From JAWLHU01 sp041690255 (GTDB taxonomy: Bacteria > Bacillota > Sulfobacillia > Symbiobacteriales > Symbiobacteriaceae): a stretch of 64,000 nt of DNA. A model generated the notes under the pieces. It saw only the letters and a program-made list of their open reading frames with translations. It did no database searches and was not told where the DNA came from. Position numbers and translations under genes: made by a program. The DNA lies in NCBI GenBank assembly GCA_041690255.1, contig JAWLHU010000005.1:248001-312000 (forward strand), read 5' to 3'. Positions within the stretch are counted from its first letter, which is position 1. Every line of letters starts with the position of its first letter. This document shows, piece by piece, positions 51,263 to 58,496 of this stretch.

Positions 51263-51289
51263 TTAGCACTCGGTGATCGCGACTGCTAA
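51263..51289. promoter_or_regulatory. CIRCE-like element (HrcA operator) upstream of the zinc-ribbon gene
   Basis: TTAGCACTC, nine bases, GACTGCTAA. The left arm and the spacer length are perfect and the right arm has one mismatch to the GAGTGCTAA consensus. It lies immediately after pyrE and just upstream of the -35 of the next promoter. Confidence 0.82.
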
Positions 51290-51296
51290 AACCCTC

Positions 51297-51326
51297 TTGA
51301 AATGGCCGGAGGCTCCGTTGTAGAAT
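51297..51326 (+). promoter_or_regulatory. Promoter of the zinc-ribbon gene
   Basis: TTGAAA, an 18-base spacer and TAGAAT, beginning seven bases after the CIRCE-like element. Initiation is expected near 51333, about 64 bases before the start codon. Confidence 0.65.
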
Positions 51327-51396
51327 GAGTAGCGATATCGCCTGTACAGCGCTGGGGGCGCTGTGCGGGCAGTTCTTGGACAAGGGGGGAGAACGT

Positions 51397-51624
51397 ATGC
51401 CGATTTACGAGTACAAGTGCAACAGCTGTGATCACGTCTTCGATAAGCTGGTGCCCATGGGGACCGAGGGTGAGAGCCTGACCTGCCCGAAGTGCGATCA
51501 GACCGGTGCCCGGCGTCTTATCTCCGCCTTTGCGGCCCACGGGCTGGAGAACGGTCATATCGCGGTCGGTCAGAAGCTGACCGGCAAGTCCGCGACGGAG
51601 AGCAGCGAATCCAAGAGCGCCTAG
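51397..51624 (+). CDS. FmdB family zinc-ribbon protein
   Basis: 75 aa from ATG 51397, behind AAGGGGGGAG. It opens MPIYEYKCNSCDHVFDKLV, the FmdB/CxxC_CxxC_SSSS signature, with the second pair in LTCPKCDQTGARRLISAF. The two CxxC pairs bind zinc. The Ser/Thr/Lys-rich tail (SATESSESKSA) matches the family. Function is unsettled. The CIRCE-like element upstream suggests heat-shock control. Confidence 0.9.
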   Translation: MPIYEYKCNSCDHVFDKLVPMGTEGESLTCPKCDQTGARRLISAFAAHGLENGHIAVGQKLTGKSATESSESKSA

Positions 51625-51770
51625 GGTGGGCACCAACGAGTATCAGGGAAGAGACCCGCGGGAGGCTGGCCATGCGCCGGCCTCCCGCTTCGCCCCTGGG
51701 TAGACTCTGCGCAGTCCATGGACCCGCCAGCCCCTGCGCGGTACGCTGGAGGGGAAGGGAGGGGTGCCGT

Positions 51771-51929
51771 GTGCAGCGGAAGCCTGAAGTCATTGTAAGA
51801 GTCTCTTATGTGACGGATCCGCAGGAGGCCCGGGCCGCCCAGGAGATCCTGAAGATCGGCCTGCGCCGGGCGCTGGCGAAGTTGGAGCGCGAGACCCCGC
51901 CAAAGGACGCGGGGAAGTCTGAATCATAG
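51771..51929 (+). CDS. Small hypothetical protein
   Basis: 52 aa from GTG 51771, with GGGAGGGG six bases upstream. Reads QRKPEVIVRVSYVTDPQEA, then an amphipathic helix EILKIGLRRALAKLERE and a polar end. The open frame extends further up but becomes Arg/Pro/Gly-rich shadow text. No family recognised; support is the RBS and protein-like composition only. Confidence 0.5.
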   Translation: MQRKPEVIVRVSYVTDPQEARAAQEILKIGLRRALAKLERETPPKDAGKSES

Positions 51930-52043
51930 GGAGTGGCTCTTCTGCGCCCCGATCCCTCTTGTTGCGGCACCGTTTCCGCAGAGGCGGTCGGGGCGGCCGT
52001 GACGTCCCGATCGCCGTCGAGACCGCCCGGGGCGGGGAAGGAG

Positions 52044-52082
52044 GTGGGAAGGGGGTGGCGCTCTACCCCCTTCCCACTTCGT
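52044..52082 (+). terminator. Terminator ahead of the ferredoxin-like gene
   Basis: GTGGGAAGGGGGT pairs perfectly (13 bp) with ACCCCCTTCCCAC across an 8-base loop, followed by TTCGTATGTT. The T tract is weak. Confidence 0.65.
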
Positions 52083-52115
52083 ATGTTATGATGCTGGAAG
52101 GGGGGGAGAAGAGCA

Positions 52116-52376
52116 ATGCGGCGCATTAAGTATAAGAACGATGAACACCTGATTCACACCCGCTCCGGCGTGACCGTTCTGGAGGTCATGCGGGATCACG
52201 GTATTGGGGCTACCTGCGATTGTGATGCGGTGGAACACAGCACGGAGGAGTGCCTGGTTCAGTGGCCGAAGGACACCGCCTTCCTGCTGACCGCACCGAC
52301 CGCCTTCGAGCGGAAGATCCTCGGTGAGAAGGTTGACCAGGGGTACCGCTTGGCCTGCCAGGCGATGTTCAAGTAG
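52116..52376 (+). CDS. Ferredoxin-like 2Fe-2S small protein with atypical cysteine spacing
   Basis: 86 aa, ATG 52116 behind GGGGGGAG. The N-terminal half has the beta-grasp plan of plant-type ferredoxins (LIHTRSGVTVLEVMRDHGIG). The cysteines are C34-x-C36, then C46 (EHSTEEC) and a fourth in RLACQAMF near the end. The last fits the distal ligand of [2Fe-2S] ferredoxins, while the first three do not follow CxxxxCxxC. Probably a redox or metal-binding small protein. Monocistronic, upstream of the MerR-type gene. Confidence 0.68.
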   Translation: MRRIKYKNDEHLIHTRSGVTVLEVMRDHGIGATCDCDAVEHSTEECLVQWPKDTAFLLTAPTAFERKILGEKVDQGYRLACQAMFK

Positions 52377-52436
52377 TGAACAGGGGCGTCGGAGGCCATC
52401 CGGCGCCTTCATTCCTTTCCCGGGGGATGTGCGAGC

Positions 52437-53240
52437 ATGAAGCATCTGCGCACCGTACAGATCGCCCGCTCCGTCGGTGTCCATCCGAACACGGTGCGGT
52501 TGTATGAAGCCTGGGGATTCCTCTCCCCGGTGGCACGCAGCCAGAGCGGGTACCGGCTCTACACGGAAGCTCACCTGGACCAGGCGCACGTGGTCTGGCT
52601 GGCGCTCCGGTTCACCTGGTTGGGCGGTGAGGTCCGTCGGACCGCCCTGGGGCTGATCGAGGCTGCGCGCGACAACCGGCTGGATGAGGCCCTGCAAGGG
52701 GCGCATCGGATACTGGAGATGATCCAGGCCGAGCAGCAACGGGCGGAGGATGCGGTGCACGTGGTCGAGCAGTGGGCGTCGGCGCCACCTGCTCCCTCAA
52801 GGCAGGACCATCCCGCGTATGGTCCGTATCGGCAGACCGGACTGCCCGTTCGCCAGGTGGCGGCGCAGCTCGACGTAACGGCCGATATGCTCCGCAACTG
52901 GGAGCGGAACGGGCTCCTGATCGTTCCGCGGGACGCATCGAACGGATACCGGGTCTATGGGCCCGCCGAGATCGAGCGGCTTCAGGTGATCCGGGCCCTC
53001 AGCCGTGCCCATTATGGTACCCAGGCGATCCTGCGCATGATGCTCCGCGTGGACCAGGGAGAGCGCGTGGGGCTGCGAGAGGCCCTGGATACCCCCGAAC
53101 CGGACGACGAGTGCCTCTCCTACGCCACCGACCGCTGGCTCTCCACCCTGGCAGAGCTGGAGCGACACGGTCTCAGCCTGGTCACCAGGCTCGGGTCAAT
53201 GATCCAAAGACGAACGGAGCCGAGTCAAACCCTCCAATAG
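52437..53240 (+). CDS. Transcription regulator with two MerR-type DNA-binding domains
   Basis: 267 aa. Residues 1-70 form a MerR winged helix (RTVQIARSVGVHPNTVRLYEAWG, GYRLYTEAHLDQ). Residues about 135-205 form a second one (PVRQVAAQLDVTADMLRNWERNGLL, GYRVYGPAEIERLQVIRALSRA). They are joined by a helical segment (LIEAARDNRLDEALQGAHRILEMIQAEQQRAEDAV) like the MerR dimer coil. The C-terminal 50 residues carry no recognised effector domain. It precedes the peptidase/UvrA2 pair by 62 bases and could regulate them. Confidence 0.85.
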   Translation: MKHLRTVQIARSVGVHPNTVRLYEAWGFLSPVARSQSGYRLYTEAHLDQAHVVWLALRFTWLGGEVRRTALGLIEAARDNRLDEALQGAHRILEMIQAEQQRAEDAVHVVEQWASAPPAPSRQDHPAYGPYRQTGLPVRQVAAQLDVTADMLRNWERNGLLIVPRDASNGYRVYGPAEIERLQVIRALSRAHYGTQAILRMMLRVDQGERVGLREALDTPEPDDECLSYATDRWLSTLAELERHGLSLVTRLGSMIQRRTEPSQTLQ

Positions 53241-53253
53241 CACACCAAGGTTG

Positions 53254-53259
53254 TATAAT
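53254..53259 (+). promoter_or_regulatory. -10 element upstream of the M28 peptidase gene
   Basis: A perfect TATAAT, 44 bases before the start codon, without a clear -35 at 17 bases. Weak -35 plus perfect -10 could suit activation by a MerR-type regulator; this is inference. Confidence 0.45.
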
Positions 53260-53302
53260 CCGATTGGAAGCAACCACACGGGTGCAGATGGAGGGTTCTT
53301 TC

Positions 53303-54529
53303 ATGTCCATTCCCAGCCAGACCGTTCAAGCACACCTGGAGCGCATCGGTGCGATCGGATGCCGTCCCGTCGGTACCCCGCCCCACCACCATCTGTCACA
53401 GTATCTGTCCGCTGCCTTCGAAGCCACCGGGCTGACGGTGGAGCGCCAGCCCTTCCCCTGCTACACCTGGGTTAGCCAGGGCGCAGAGCTGCGCCTGGAC
53501 GGGGAGACCCTGCCCGCGGTGGTCAACCCCTTCTCGCTGCCCGGCGAGGCAACCGGGGCGCCGGTAGCGCTGGGCACGATCCGGGAACTGGAGCAGGCCG
53601 ATCTGACCGAACGGATCGCTCTGCTCTATGGTGAACTGACCCGCGAGGCCCTGGCCCCCAAGGGGTTCCGGTTCTGGAACCCCGAGCAGCACCAGCGGAT
53701 CATCCGCCTGTTGGAGGAGAAGCGGCCGCAGGCGGTGATCGCAGTCAGCCCGCGCCTGACCAGCCCACCCCCGTTCACCGAGGACTGGGCCTTCGAGATC
53801 CCCGCCGTCACGGTCAGCGCCACCACCGGTTTGCGTCTCCTGCGCAGCAACCCGCAGGCTCTCTCCCTGGCCATTCGTAGCTGGCGGGAGCCAGGGCAAG
53901 GGTTCAACATCATCGGACGGCGGCCCGGGACCGGGTCGCAGAAGTTGATTCTCTGCGCCCACTTCGACACCAAGTACGGCACCCCCGGCGGAGTGGACAA
54001 CGGGGCGGGGACCGCCGCCCTGATCCGGCTGGCGGAGCTGCTGGCCGGGGTGGAGCTGCCCTTCCACCTGGAGTTCGTCGCCTTTGGCAGCGAGGAGTAC
54101 GGCGGGACTGGCGAGATGCTCTACCAGGACCAGGTGTTGCCGGCATTTCCCCAGGTGGCCGCCGCAATCAATATCGATGCGGTCGGGCTGGCGACATCGG
54201 TCGATTCGGTCACCTGCCTCGCCTGCCCGGACGAGGTGACCGCCGTGATCCGGGGCCTCCTGCCCCAATACCCGGCGATCGTGGAGGTGGAACCCTGGGT
54301 GGAGAGCGACCACTCGCTCTTCTGGCCCCACGGTGTCCCCAGCATTGCCCTCACCTCCGTGGCCGGGCGGGATCTGAACCACCGGCCCGAGGAGTCGATG
54401 GACTGGGTGGATGCGGATCGGATCGAGCAGGTTGCCTGCTTCCTGCGGGACCTGGTCCAACGCCTGCCAGAGCGGAGCCTTCCGGAAACGAGCCCGCAAG
54501 AGATCGAGGATGAGGAGGCGGGTGAGTGA
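53303..54529 (+). CDS. M28-like zinc aminopeptidase
   Basis: 408 aa from ATG 53303 (GGAGGG upstream; the longer open frame is a shadow of the MerR gene). Co-catalytic zinc motifs: CAHFDTKYGTPGGVDNGAGTA (His/Asp ligands), AFGSEEYGGTGE (Glu pair), INIDAVGL (Asp) and WVESDHSLFWPHGVPSI (His region). No signal peptide, so cytoplasmic. Its TGA overlaps the GTG of the downstream UvrA-type gene (GTGA), indicating translational coupling. Substrate unknown; peptide or N-acyl amide cleavage is expected by family. Confidence 0.88.
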   Translation: MSIPSQTVQAHLERIGAIGCRPVGTPPHHHLSQYLSAAFEATGLTVERQPFPCYTWVSQGAELRLDGETLPAVVNPFSLPGEATGAPVALGTIRELEQADLTERIALLYGELTREALAPKGFRFWNPEQHQRIIRLLEEKRPQAVIAVSPRLTSPPPFTEDWAFEIPAVTVSATTGLRLLRSNPQALSLAIRSWREPGQGFNIIGRRPGTGSQKLILCAHFDTKYGTPGGVDNGAGTAALIRLAELLAGVELPFHLEFVAFGSEEYGGTGEMLYQDQVLPAFPQVAAAINIDAVGLATSVDSVTCLACPDEVTAVIRGLLPQYPAIVEVEPWVESDHSLFWPHGVPSIALTSVAGRDLNHRPEESMDWVDADRIEQVACFLRDLVQRLPERSLPETSPQEIEDEEAGE

Positions 54530-57054
54530 GTACTGAGATCATCGTGCGCGGGGCGAAGGAGCATAATCTGAAGGACCTGACCGTCCGGATTCCCAAGAAC
54601 AAGCTGGTCGTCCTGACCGGCCTCTCCGGCTCGGGCAAGTCCACCCTGGCCTTTGAGATCCTGCACAAGGAGGGGCAGCGCCAGTACATGGAGTCCATGG
54701 GCCTGGTGACCGCCTATGTCTCCAAGCCCCGGATCGACGGGATCGAAGGGCTCTCGCCCTCGATAAACGTCGGGCAGCACCTGACGAACCGCTCCCCTCG
54801 CTCCACGGTGGGGACCGAGACCGAGGTCTACACCTACCTCCGGGTGCTCTTCGCCAAGATCGGTCACCGGCCCTGTCCGAAGTGCGGTCACGATGTCCCG
54901 CCGCCCCACGCCGTGACCGCATCGGAGTGGGAAGAGGTGGAGTCCGACGAGGCGGAGGTCTACTACCCGTGCCCCGGGTGCGGCCATCCCATGCCCGAGC
55001 TGACCATGGGCCACTTCTCCTTCAACAAGCCGGCCGGCGCCTGCCCCACCTGCACCGGCCTCGGCGTGGTCATGGGTGCCAACCTGGAGATGCTGATCGA
55101 TTTCGACCGCTCCATTCCAGACGGTGCGGTCACCGGATGGGATATCCACTCGATCACCCGCTACCTCGCCACAATCAAGGCGGCAGCGGAGCGTTACGGC
55201 TTCCCCTTTGATCCGAACCTGCCGGTCCGAGCCTACGGAGCGGTACAGCGCGATCTGTTGCTCTACGGCGTGCAGAGCCCCGAGTTCCGCCGCCACTTCC
55301 CCGCAATCGAGCCGCCCACCACCTCGGCCACGGGCCGGTTCGAGGGGATCGTCACCAACCTGATGCGCCGCTACGGCGAGCGGATCGAGGATGCCAAGTA
55401 CCGGGAGAAGCTGGGCCGCTTCCTGTCGGAGCAGACCTGCCCGGACTGCGCCGGGGAGCGGATCAAGGCGGAGAGCCGGGCGGTGACCGTGGCGGGCAGG
55501 ACGATCGTCCAGTTGGTTCGGGAGCCGTTGACAGCCGTGGCTGAATGGATCGACCGGCTGCGCGATCTGGTCCCGGCGGCGGAGGTGGCGATTGTGGAGC
55601 CGGTCGTCGCCGATCTGCAGGAGCGGATCCGGCGGCTGATCCGGATCGGGGTGGGCTACCTGAACATGGAACGGGCTTCGCCGTCGCTCTCCGCCGGCGA
55701 GGCGCAGCGGCTTCGCCTGGCGGCGCTGCTCGGATCGGGCCTGACCGGCGTCCTCTACGTGCTGGACGAGCCGACGACCGGCCTGCACCAGCGCGACACC
55801 GGTCTCTTGATCGAGACTCTGCGCCGGCTGCGGGATCTGGGGAACACCGTCCTGGTGATCGAGCATGACCTGGAGATGGTCCGGGCCGCCGACCACGTGA
55901 TCGACATGGGACCTGGCGCCGGGGTCCGCGGCGGCGAGATCACCGCTGCCGGTATGGTGGATGAGGTCCGGGCGAACCCCCGCTCGCTGACCGGGCGCTT
56001 CCTGGCAGGCACGGAGCAGATTCCCGTGCCATCTGCCAGGCGGATGGGGACCGGGGCGAGCCTGACGATCCACGGGGCCCGGGCCCACAACCTCAAGGAG
56101 CTGACCGTCCGGCTGCCCCTGGGGAGGCTGATCGCACTCACCGGCGTCTCCGGCTCCGGCAAGTCCAGCCTCATGTTCGACATTCTGGATGCAGCCGCCC
56201 GGCGCCGCTTCTACGGGGCTACGGAGCAGCCCGGCCCCCACGATGCGATAACCGGGTGGGAACAGATCGATGCCGTGATCACCATCGATCAGACGGCGAT
56301 CGGGCGGACGACCCGGTCGAACGCCGCCACCTATACCGATGTCTTCACCGGCATTCGGAGGGCGTTCGCCACCACGGCAGATGCGGTCCGGCAGGGACTG
56401 ACCGAGGCGCATTTCTCCTTCAACGTGCCCGGCGGACGCTGCGAGAAGTGCCAGGGGGCCGGCGTGCTGACGATCTCCATGCACTTCCTGCCCGACGTGG
56501 AGGTCCGCTGCCCGTCCTGCCGGGGGCGGCGCTTCAAGCCCGAGATCCTGGGAATCAAGTACCGGGGCTACTCGATCGCCGATGTGCTGGAGATGACGAT
56601 CGACCAGGCGCTGCCGGTCTTCGCCGGGGTGCCGGCAGCCCACTCCCGGCTGGCGCTCATGGCGGAGGTGGGGCTCGGCTATCTGCAGCTCGGCCAGCCG
56701 GCGACCACCCTCTCCGGCGGCGAGGCGCAGCGGGTGAAGCTGGCCAAGGAGTTGGGGCGCAAGGCCTCCGGGCGGACGCTCTACCTGCTGGATGAGCCGA
56801 CCTCCGGCCTGCACCCGGCCGATGTCGCCAACCTGCTGAAGGTGCTTCAGGGTCTGGTGGATGCGGGCCACACCGTCGTGGTGATCGAGCACCACCTCGA
56901 CCTGATCAAGGCGGCCGACTGGGTGATCGACCTGGGGCCGGAGGGCGGCAGCGCCGGCGGACAACTGATCGCCGAGGGAACTCCGGAGCAGGTAGCGATG
57001 GTCCCTGCCTCCCACACGGGCAGGTGTCTGCGAACGTTGTTGCCGCAGGTCTGA
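54526..57054 (+). CDS. UvrA2-type excinuclease ATPase paralogue
   Basis: 842 aa, against about 940 in UvrA. Two ABC domains: Walker A GLSGSGKST (33-41) and GVSGSGKSS, signatures LSAGEAQRLRLA and LSGGEAQRVKLA, Walker B VLDEPTTGLH and LLDEPTSGLH. Zinc modules are CPKCG...CPGCG, CPTCTGLG and CEKCQGAG...CPSC. Between CPKCGHDV and YYPCPGCGHPM only about 30 residues remain, so the UvrB-binding domain is missing. This defines class II UvrA (UvrA2, DrrC-like), linked in some bacteria to resistance to DNA-binding drugs. Coupled to the M28 gene. Confidence 0.92.
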   Translation: MSTEIIVRGAKEHNLKDLTVRIPKNKLVVLTGLSGSGKSTLAFEILHKEGQRQYMESMGLVTAYVSKPRIDGIEGLSPSINVGQHLTNRSPRSTVGTETEVYTYLRVLFAKIGHRPCPKCGHDVPPPHAVTASEWEEVESDEAEVYYPCPGCGHPMPELTMGHFSFNKPAGACPTCTGLGVVMGANLEMLIDFDRSIPDGAVTGWDIHSITRYLATIKAAAERYGFPFDPNLPVRAYGAVQRDLLLYGVQSPEFRRHFPAIEPPTTSATGRFEGIVTNLMRRYGERIEDAKYREKLGRFLSEQTCPDCAGERIKAESRAVTVAGRTIVQLVREPLTAVAEWIDRLRDLVPAAEVAIVEPVVADLQERIRRLIRIGVGYLNMERASPSLSAGEAQRLRLAALLGSGLTGVLYVLDEPTTGLHQRDTGLLIETLRRLRDLGNTVLVIEHDLEMVRAADHVIDMGPGAGVRGGEITAAGMVDEVRANPRSLTGRFLAGTEQIPVPSARRMGTGASLTIHGARAHNLKELTVRLPLGRLIALTGVSGSGKSSLMFDILDAAARRRFYGATEQPGPHDAITGWEQIDAVITIDQTAIGRTTRSNAATYTDVFTGIRRAFATTADAVRQGLTEAHFSFNVPGGRCEKCQGAGVLTISMHFLPDVEVRCPSCRGRRFKPEILGIKYRGYSIADVLEMTIDQALPVFAGVPAAHSRLALMAEVGLGYLQLGQPATTLSGGEAQRVKLAKELGRKASGRTLYLLDEPTSGLHPADVANLLKVLQGLVDAGHTVVVIEHHLDLIKAADWVIDLGPEGGSAGGQLIAEGTPEQVAMVPASHTGRCLRTLLPQV

Positions 57055-57062
57055 CCGGTCAG
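57051..57062. repeat. 12-bp perfect palindrome at the end of the UvrA2 gene
   Basis: CTGACCGGTCAG overlaps the stop codon and precedes the aldo/keto reductase RBS. Possible operator or chance. Confidence 0.3.
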
Positions 57063-57081
57063 AGAGAAGGAGTGATAGGCC

Positions 57082-58035
57082 ATGTCGGTTCGCTCTGTTT
57101 CATTGGGCCGCACCGGGCTTCAGGTCTCCAGCCTCTGCCTGGGCACCCTCAACTTCGGCTGGCGGACCGAGGAGGGGGAGGCGGTCCGGCTGATCCATCA
57201 GGCGTTGGATGCCGGCATCAACTTCGTCGACTCGGCCAGTTGCTTCAGCCGGGAGCGCTCGGAGGAGATTGTGGGCCGGGCTCTGGCCGGCCGCCGGGAA
57301 CGGGTCGTCCTGGCGGCGAAGTGCTATGCCCACGACCGGCCGGAGCCGAATGCGCGGGGCAACGGCCGGCGCCACCTGATCGCGACGGTGGAGGCCCAGC
57401 TCATGCGGCTGCAGACCGATCACATTGACCTGTATTACATCCACCCGGACCGGGAGACCCCCATGGAGGAGGCGCTCGCTACGCTGACCGACCTCGTCCG
57501 GGCGGGGAAGATCCGCTATATTGGTCTCTCCCACTACCGGGCCTGGGAGGTGGTGGAGGCCCTGGCGATCGCACAGCGGCTGCGGCTGGCGCCGGTGGTG
57601 GCGGAGCAGCCATTCTACCACCTGCTGGACCGGCGGACCGAGTGGGAGATGCTGCCCATGGCCCGTCACTTCGGCCTGGGCGTGCTGCCCCACAGCCCCC
57701 TGGCCAATGGGATCCTGACCGGTCGCTACCGCATGGGGCGGCCGGCACCGGCGGGCTCGCGCGGGGAGGCGAACCGCTGGCCGCTGGAGCACCCGGCCTT
57801 CCAGTCTGTGCTCGAGGCGGTGGAGCGGCTGCTCCCGCTGGCGGAGGAGGTCGGCCTCTCGCTGACCCGCTTGGCCCTGGCCTGGCTGCGAGCCCAGCCC
57901 GGGGTGACCGCCCCCGTCATCGGCCCCCGGACCGAGGCGCAGTTGAGCGAACTGCTCGATGGACTGGAGGATAGACTGCCTGACGCCATCATCCGCCGGG
58001 TCGACGAAATAGTCGGTCCGGGGCAGCGGGCGTGA
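57082..58035 (+). CDS. Aldo/keto reductase family protein, catalytic Tyr replaced by Phe
   Basis: 317 aa, ATG 57082 after AGAAGGAG. AKR barrel: LGRTGLQVSSLCLGTLNFG, then VDSASCFSRERSEEIVG where the family normally reads DTAxxYGxGxSEE. The proton-donor Tyr is Phe here. The Lys (VVLAAKCYAHD), the His in DLYYIHPDRETP and the C-terminal NADP region (VIGPRTEAQLSE) are kept. Catalysis may be reduced, or the protein may act in binding or sensing. Downstream of the UvrA2-type gene by 27 bases, probably in the same transcript. Confidence 0.9.
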   Translation: MSVRSVSLGRTGLQVSSLCLGTLNFGWRTEEGEAVRLIHQALDAGINFVDSASCFSRERSEEIVGRALAGRRERVVLAAKCYAHDRPEPNARGNGRRHLIATVEAQLMRLQTDHIDLYYIHPDRETPMEEALATLTDLVRAGKIRYIGLSHYRAWEVVEALAIAQRLRLAPVVAEQPFYHLLDRRTEWEMLPMARHFGLGVLPHSPLANGILTGRYRMGRPAPAGSRGEANRWPLEHPAFQSVLEAVERLLPLAEEVGLSLTRLALAWLRAQPGVTAPVIGPRTEAQLSELLDGLEDRLPDAIIRRVDEIVGPGQRA

Positions 58036-58092
58036 ACCTTTCGGGGCGGAGGGAGACTCTAACAGGGGAAGATACAGAAGGAGGGATCCGTT

Positions 58093-58407
58093 GTGATTGT
58101 GACCACCACGAACTCGGTGGAGGGCCGGCAGATCGTTGCCTACATGGGGATCGTCAGCGGGGAGACGATCATGGGGGCGAACTTCATTCGGGATATCGCC
58201 GCATCGATCACAGATTTTATCGGCGGACGTTCCGGTGCTTATGAGTCAAAGCTGCGCGAGGGGCGTGCTGCCTGTATTCAGGAGATGGTGATGGAGGCGC
58301 AGCGCTACGGCGCGGACGCGATTGTCGGGGTCGACATTGACTACGAGGTCCTCGGTCAATCCATGTTGATGGTGACCGCCAGCGGCACGGCCGTGAAGTT
58401 GGGGTAG
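58093..58407 (+). CDS. YbjQ/UPF0145 family protein
   Basis: 104 aa, GTG 58093 with AAGGAGGG upstream. Family text: VTTTNSVEGRQIVAYMGIVSGE, GANFIRDIAASITDFIGGRSGAYE and ADAIVGVDIDYEVLG. The proteins form pentamers of unknown function, often near stress genes. Follows the AKR gene and ends before a strong terminator. Confidence 0.92.
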   Translation: MIVTTTNSVEGRQIVAYMGIVSGETIMGANFIRDIAASITDFIGGRSGAYESKLREGRAACIQEMVMEAQRYGADAIVGVDIDYEVLGQSMLMVTASGTAVKLG

Positions 58408-58419
58408 GAGCATAGCGAA

Positions 58420-58454
58420 GGGCGTCCGGTCAGGTTGGACCGGGCGCCCTCTTT
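58420..58454. terminator. Terminator between the YbjQ-like gene and the sigma-partner gene
   Basis: GGGCGTCCGGTC pairs along its whole length (one G-U) with GACCGGGCGCCC around AGGTTG, followed by TCTTT. Confidence 0.88.
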
Positions 58455-58496
58455 CGCGCGCGTACCAATGACGACCGGACGCAACGGGGTCTCTCG

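Noticed and set aside
52772..53302. Upstream extension of the M28 peptidase frame
   Set aside because: It overlaps the MerR gene in another frame and has Arg/Gly/Pro-rich text; the ATG at 53303 has an RBS.
54121..57015. 964-codon minus-strand ORF opposite the UvrA2 gene
   Set aside because: Antisense shadow of a GC-rich gene; low-complexity Arg/Gly/Gln/Asp text and no motif, while the plus strand has full UvrA2 motifs.
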